DNA of 64,000 bases, from NCBI GenBank assembly GCA_022360315.1, contig JAKSDA010000397.1, positions 1 to 64,000 on the forward strand, read 5' to 3'. Shown in pieces: positions 61,038 to 64,000 of this stretch. Under the pieces are notes generated by a model. It saw nothing but the letters and a program-made list of their open reading frames with translations, was not told the DNA's origin and did no database searches. The position numbers and the translations under genes were made by a program. Within the stretch, counting starts at the first letter, position 1. Each line of letters begins with the position of its first letter. The DNA comes from Pseudomonadota bacterium. GTDB taxonomy: Bacteria; Myxococcota_A; Polyangia; Haliangiales; Haliangiaceae.

Positions 61038-62909
61038 ATGGCCGACAAAACAAATCATTCGTCGAATGGCAATGTCCATGTAGAAGTACACAAAACGTCT
61101 CTGGTCGATCCAGCAGACGCAAATGCCTCGACTGAGTTGATGAAGGCTGTCGATCCATCGAACGATCCATCGCCAGACTCATCGATCGACCCGTCGAACG
61201 CTCCATCACCAGACCGCGATCCATTGCCAGAGCGGTCTGTCGATCCGCCCGCGGAGGCCGATGGATCGCACGATTTTCCGCATGGGTTATCAGTGAGCCG
61301 GTTTTCGACAAACGATGGCGAGACCAGTGGAACCATCTGCGTTCCCCCTGCCTCGGGTGACCCGGCTCAAGGCAGGGCGGCTGGCGGAGATCCGGCGCTC
61401 GATGGTGAGGAACTCGCAGTCGGGACCGAGCTGGATCAATACATTATCCGCGAGATGATCGGTCGTGGTGGATGCGGTACCGTGTATGCAGCCGAGCATG
61501 GTGTCCATGCAACCCAGGTTGCAATCAAGGTGCTGCGCAGAAGCCTGGCCAGCTCATCGAATCAAGTCAGGCGATTCGTGCAGGAGGCCATGGCACTGCG
61601 ACTCATTGATCACCCCGGCATCGTCAGGGTTTACGATACCGGTTATCTCCACGATGGGCGCCCGTACTTCGTCATGGAACTGCTCGAGGGGCGGAGCCTG
61701 GCCAGCATGTTGGGCGAGCGTGGACGCATCTCGCCGGCTGAGTCGCTCGAGATACTCGGACCAGTGTGCGAAATGCTCCAGCTGGCCCACGAGGCCGGCA
61801 TTGTCCATCGCGATATCAAGGCCAGCAATATCATGGTCACCGGAGGGCCCGAGGACCGCACCATCAAGCTGCTCGATTTCGGCCTGGCCAAGCTGGTCAA
61901 TACCGAACAGAGCGCGTCGATGCAAACCAGTGTCGGCGTCGTACTGGGAACTCTCCACTCTATGTCTCCAGAACAGATCATGGGCGGCACCGTGGACGAG
62001 CGAACCGATATTTATGCCCTGGGTGCTCTGCTCCATCGACTTCTCACCGGGCGACATCCCTTTGAAGACATCGATGGTCAGAGAGTGGCCCGCATGCATC
62101 TGAACGCGCCGCCACCCCAGCCCAGTCAACTGGCGCCGGTGTCCCTGGCGCTCGACGCTGTGGTCCGGCGTTCCATGGACAAGGATCCCAGCTTGCGATT
62201 TCCCAGTGCAGATGCGTTTCTCGCTGCGCTGCGCGATGCTGTTGGCAGTCGAAGCGCCGATACGAGACGCCCGGGGGAAGCCGTCGCCATCTATGTCGAA
62301 GGCCGAGTGGCCGCCGGTCTCGACATGGATGACCAGCTCTTTGCCGTACTCATGCAAGCTCTCGATCGTGCTGAGGGAGTGTTTGCCCGCTCGGGGTTTC
62401 AGGTCCTGTGGCAGACCACCAACGCCATTCTGGCTGCCAGGCTCATCTCGCCGTCACCCGGCTCCGGCACAAAACGCGCGGGGATTTCAGCAGACCTCGA
62501 CCCGGCAGTGCCGTCCGGCTCCGAGCAGTCCGGGGCGGAGGTGGGGGACGGCTTCCCGGGTGCGCCGGAGACCGCAGCCGGCACGGTCTTCAGTGATGGC
62601 GAGTCTGAGAAGGATTCGCAGTACAATGGGCTCGAGGATGCTGTCGGGGTCGCCGCTACTCTGCGTCGCAGTTTGGCTGACCTCACACACAAAGACAGTC
62701 GTATGCACATCAACATCTGTATTCATCGCGACCGAGCGGTGGTGAAGACCTGGGCCGACCAAACCGAGATCGACGGTGGCAGTATTGCCGACGTGGACCG
62801 TTGGGCTCCTAGGCGCGAGATCGAGGGGATCGGCGTCACACCGGAGTGGTGGGGCGCCAGGGATGAGAATTCGGCGCTGGCCACCGAGGTTGCTCTTGTC
62901 CGTTTGTGA
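61038..62909 (+). CDS. Serine/threonine protein kinase with C-terminal cyclase-homology-like region
   Basis: A 623-aa protein. Residues 1-125 are low-complexity, rich in Asp, Pro and Ser. The kinase domain runs about 133-400: glycine loop GRGGCGTVY (142-150), Lys164, HRDIKASN (257-264), DFG (280-282) and SMSPEQI, all complete, so it should be active. Residues about 425-620 have no transmembrane segment and look like a degenerate nucleotide-cyclase-type sensor domain (VYVEGRVAAG-like start), a weak recognition. It may phosphorylate Thr targets read by FHA proteins such as the activator at 40.6 kb, which is speculation. Confidence 0.88.
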   Translation: MADKTNHSSNGNVHVEVHKTSLVDPADANASTELMKAVDPSNDPSPDSSIDPSNAPSPDRDPLPERSVDPPAEADGSHDFPHGLSVSRFSTNDGETSGTICVPPASGDPAQGRAAGGDPALDGEELAVGTELDQYIIREMIGRGGCGTVYAAEHGVHATQVAIKVLRRSLASSSNQVRRFVQEAMALRLIDHPGIVRVYDTGYLHDGRPYFVMELLEGRSLASMLGERGRISPAESLEILGPVCEMLQLAHEAGIVHRDIKASNIMVTGGPEDRTIKLLDFGLAKLVNTEQSASMQTSVGVVLGTLHSMSPEQIMGGTVDERTDIYALGALLHRLLTGRHPFEDIDGQRVARMHLNAPPPQPSQLAPVSLALDAVVRRSMDKDPSLRFPSADAFLAALRDAVGSRSADTRRPGEAVAIYVEGRVAAGLDMDDQLFAVLMQALDRAEGVFARSGFQVLWQTTNAILAARLISPSPGSGTKRAGISADLDPAVPSGSEQSGAEVGDGFPGAPETAAGTVFSDGESEKDSQYNGLEDAVGVAATLRRSLADLTHKDSRMHINICIHRDRAVVKTWADQTEIDGGSIADVDRWAPRREIEGIGVTPEWWGARDENSALATEVALVRL

Positions 62910-62942
62910 GCGATCCCGAGACCGCCCGAGTTGTCCTCTCGA

Positions 62943-64000
62943 TCAGGTGCGTCGGCGCAGGGCGCGACGCAGGGAGTCCAGCACGGACTGGCGCGCGTCA
63001 TCGAGCACGGTATAGAGCACCGGCACGACGAGAAGGGTGAGCGCTGTGGAAGTGATCATGCCGCTTATCAGGGTGAACCCAAAGCTCTTGTAACTGAGCC
63101 CAATGCTGGTCGGCGCTCCCAGGGTCAGCGGAATCATGCCGCAAATGGTTGTTCCGGCGGTCATCATGATGGGCCGGAAACGCCGTGCAGCGGCCAAGAG
63201 CACGGCCTTGGTGCGCTCCTGGCCCTCACTGCGCAAGCGATGGATGGTGTCGACCAGGACAATGCCATTATTGACGACGACACCGATGAGCAATATGACC
63301 CCGACAAAACCGAGAAAATCGAGGTCGCGGCCGGTAATGAAATGGATCCAGGCCACGCCGATCGATGCCATTGGTATGGCGACAATGACCGAGAGCGGCA
63401 AAAGAAAACTCTCGAACAGAAACCCCATCAAGAAATAGATGAATATCACCGAAACCACCGCAGCGAACTGCATGGCCGCGACATCGTCGTCGAGTCGGTT
63501 TTGATCGCTATGGGTCCCGAACCGCACCCCTTCGGGCAGGTCGATGGTGCGGAACAAGGCGTCGAGTCGCTTTTTGGTCTCTCGTTCCTTGCCCTCGACC
63601 AGATCTACCGTCAGCGAATGAGATACCCGCTTGCCGCGGCGGTAGATACTCCGACTGGCCGCCAAAAAACTCACGTCGGTGACCGACGAGAGCTGGACAA
63701 AATCGCCCGATGCGGTGGGTACGGCAAAATCGGCCAGTTCGGCCAGGCTTTCGCGATCTTCTTCGGCAAAACGCAAACGCACCGGGATTTCCTTGCCGTC
63801 GCGGTGATAACGCGGCAGCGGCTGGCCGCGCAGTCCCGAGGCAACAACTCCGGCGATAACCCGTGGACTGATGCCCTGGTGTTGCGCGCGGTCGCGATCG
63901 ACCAGCAGGGCGAGCTCGTTCGGACTCATGTCGCGAGAGCGCTTGACGCCCAAGACACCGTCGACCTTGACCACCATCTCCTCGAAACTGCGCGCCAAAT
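62943..64000 (-). CDS. RND efflux transporter permease, C-terminal part (runs off the window)
   Basis: The visible 351 residues are the C-terminal third of an AcrB/CusA-type resistance-nodulation-division transporter. They comprise part of the periplasmic docking or porter domain, then about six transmembrane helices with LMGFLFESFLLPLSVIVAIPM, GVVVNNGIVLVDTIHRLR and AAARRFRPIMMTAGTT, hallmarks of the HAE1/HME group. The 5' part lies beyond position 64000. It is convergent with the kinase gene. Exported substrate unknown. Confidence 0.92.
   Translation of the reverse strand, partial: LARSFEEMVVKVDGVLGVKRSRDMSPNELALLVDRDRAQHQGISPRVIAGVVASGLRGQPLPRYHRDGKEIPVRLRFAEEDRESLAELADFAVPTASGDFVQLSSVTDVSFLAASRSIYRRGKRVSHSLTVDLVEGKERETKKRLDALFRTIDLPEGVRFGTHSDQNRLDDDVAAMQFAAVVSVIFIYFLMGFLFESFLLPLSVIVAIPMASIGVAWIHFITGRDLDFLGFVGVILLIGVVVNNGIVLVDTIHRLRSEGQERTKAVLLAAARRFRPIMMTAGTTICGMIPLTLGAPTSIGLSYKSFGFTLISGMITSTALTLLVVPVLYTVLDDARQSVLDSLRRALRRRT

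Overview
The window looks like chromosome of a high-G+C Gram-negative bacterium of the Myxococcota (deltaproteobacterial, Nannocystis/Haliangium-like) lineage. This is inferred from gene content: an FHA-linked sigma-54 activator, a Ser/Thr protein kinase with a long disordered N-terminus, DUF4215-type cysteine-rich repeats, an RCC1 lipoprotein carrying an NGIEL repeat tract, an eCIS-core (DUF4157) protein and Uma2 remnants. No rRNA, tRNA or CRISPR array was seen.

Layout. 1-2.1 kb: a 161-bp element with terminal inverted repeats, a DUF169 gene, a DinB fragment and a PfkB sugar kinase. 2.2-8.2 kb: a compact NAD salvage operon (pncB, prs, nadE, nrtR-type Nudix regulator, pncA) behind a 19-bp palindrome. 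8.3-12.3 kb: a divergent ketol-acid reductoisomerase, mtnA and an old-yellow-enzyme oxidoreductase. 12.35-15.2 kb: an orphan Fis helix-turn-helix remnant and a frame-broken eCIS-core locus. 15.3-19.6 kb: phosphomannose isomerase beside a secreted double-GH5 mannanase-like enzyme with four 38-residue cysteine repeats. 20.6-31.9 kb: a complete urea uptake and urease block, urtABCDE-ureDABC-ureEF-ureG, all on the minus strand, with UreE and UreF in one reading frame.

32-40.5 kb: a phytoene-desaturase-like oxidoreductase overlapping a DUF3556 membrane protein, a Uma2 remnant, a CDP-alcohol phosphatidyltransferase, an RpiB-like isomerase, a class V aminotransferase and an RluA pseudouridine synthase. 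40.6-47.5 kb: an FHA/sigma-54 activator, a TPR membrane protein, then an Omp85-like barrel overlapping an exported protein that carries protein-kinase-like catalytic motifs. 47.4-51.3 kb: a truncated ISAzo13-like transposase, an outer-membrane barrel and a DUF4215 repeat protein. 51.4-57.3 kb: an XPD/DinG-like helicase with an N-terminal nuclease-like domain, then housekeeping genes (mrp, ribA, def, folB). 57.4-64 kb: a lipoprotein, the NGIEL/RCC1 lipoprotein, a Ser/Thr kinase and the C-terminal part of an RND transporter that runs off the window.

The clearest functional units are NAD salvage and urea uptake plus hydrolysis. Mannan breakdown coupled to mannose-6-phosphate isomerisation is a plausible third. 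The most promising under-described unit is the barrel plus exported kinase-fold pair at 44.3-47.5 kb. Several genes (DinB, Fis HTH, eCIS core, Uma2, methyltransferase, transposase) are fragments or frame-broken, so the accessory stretches between operons are decaying.
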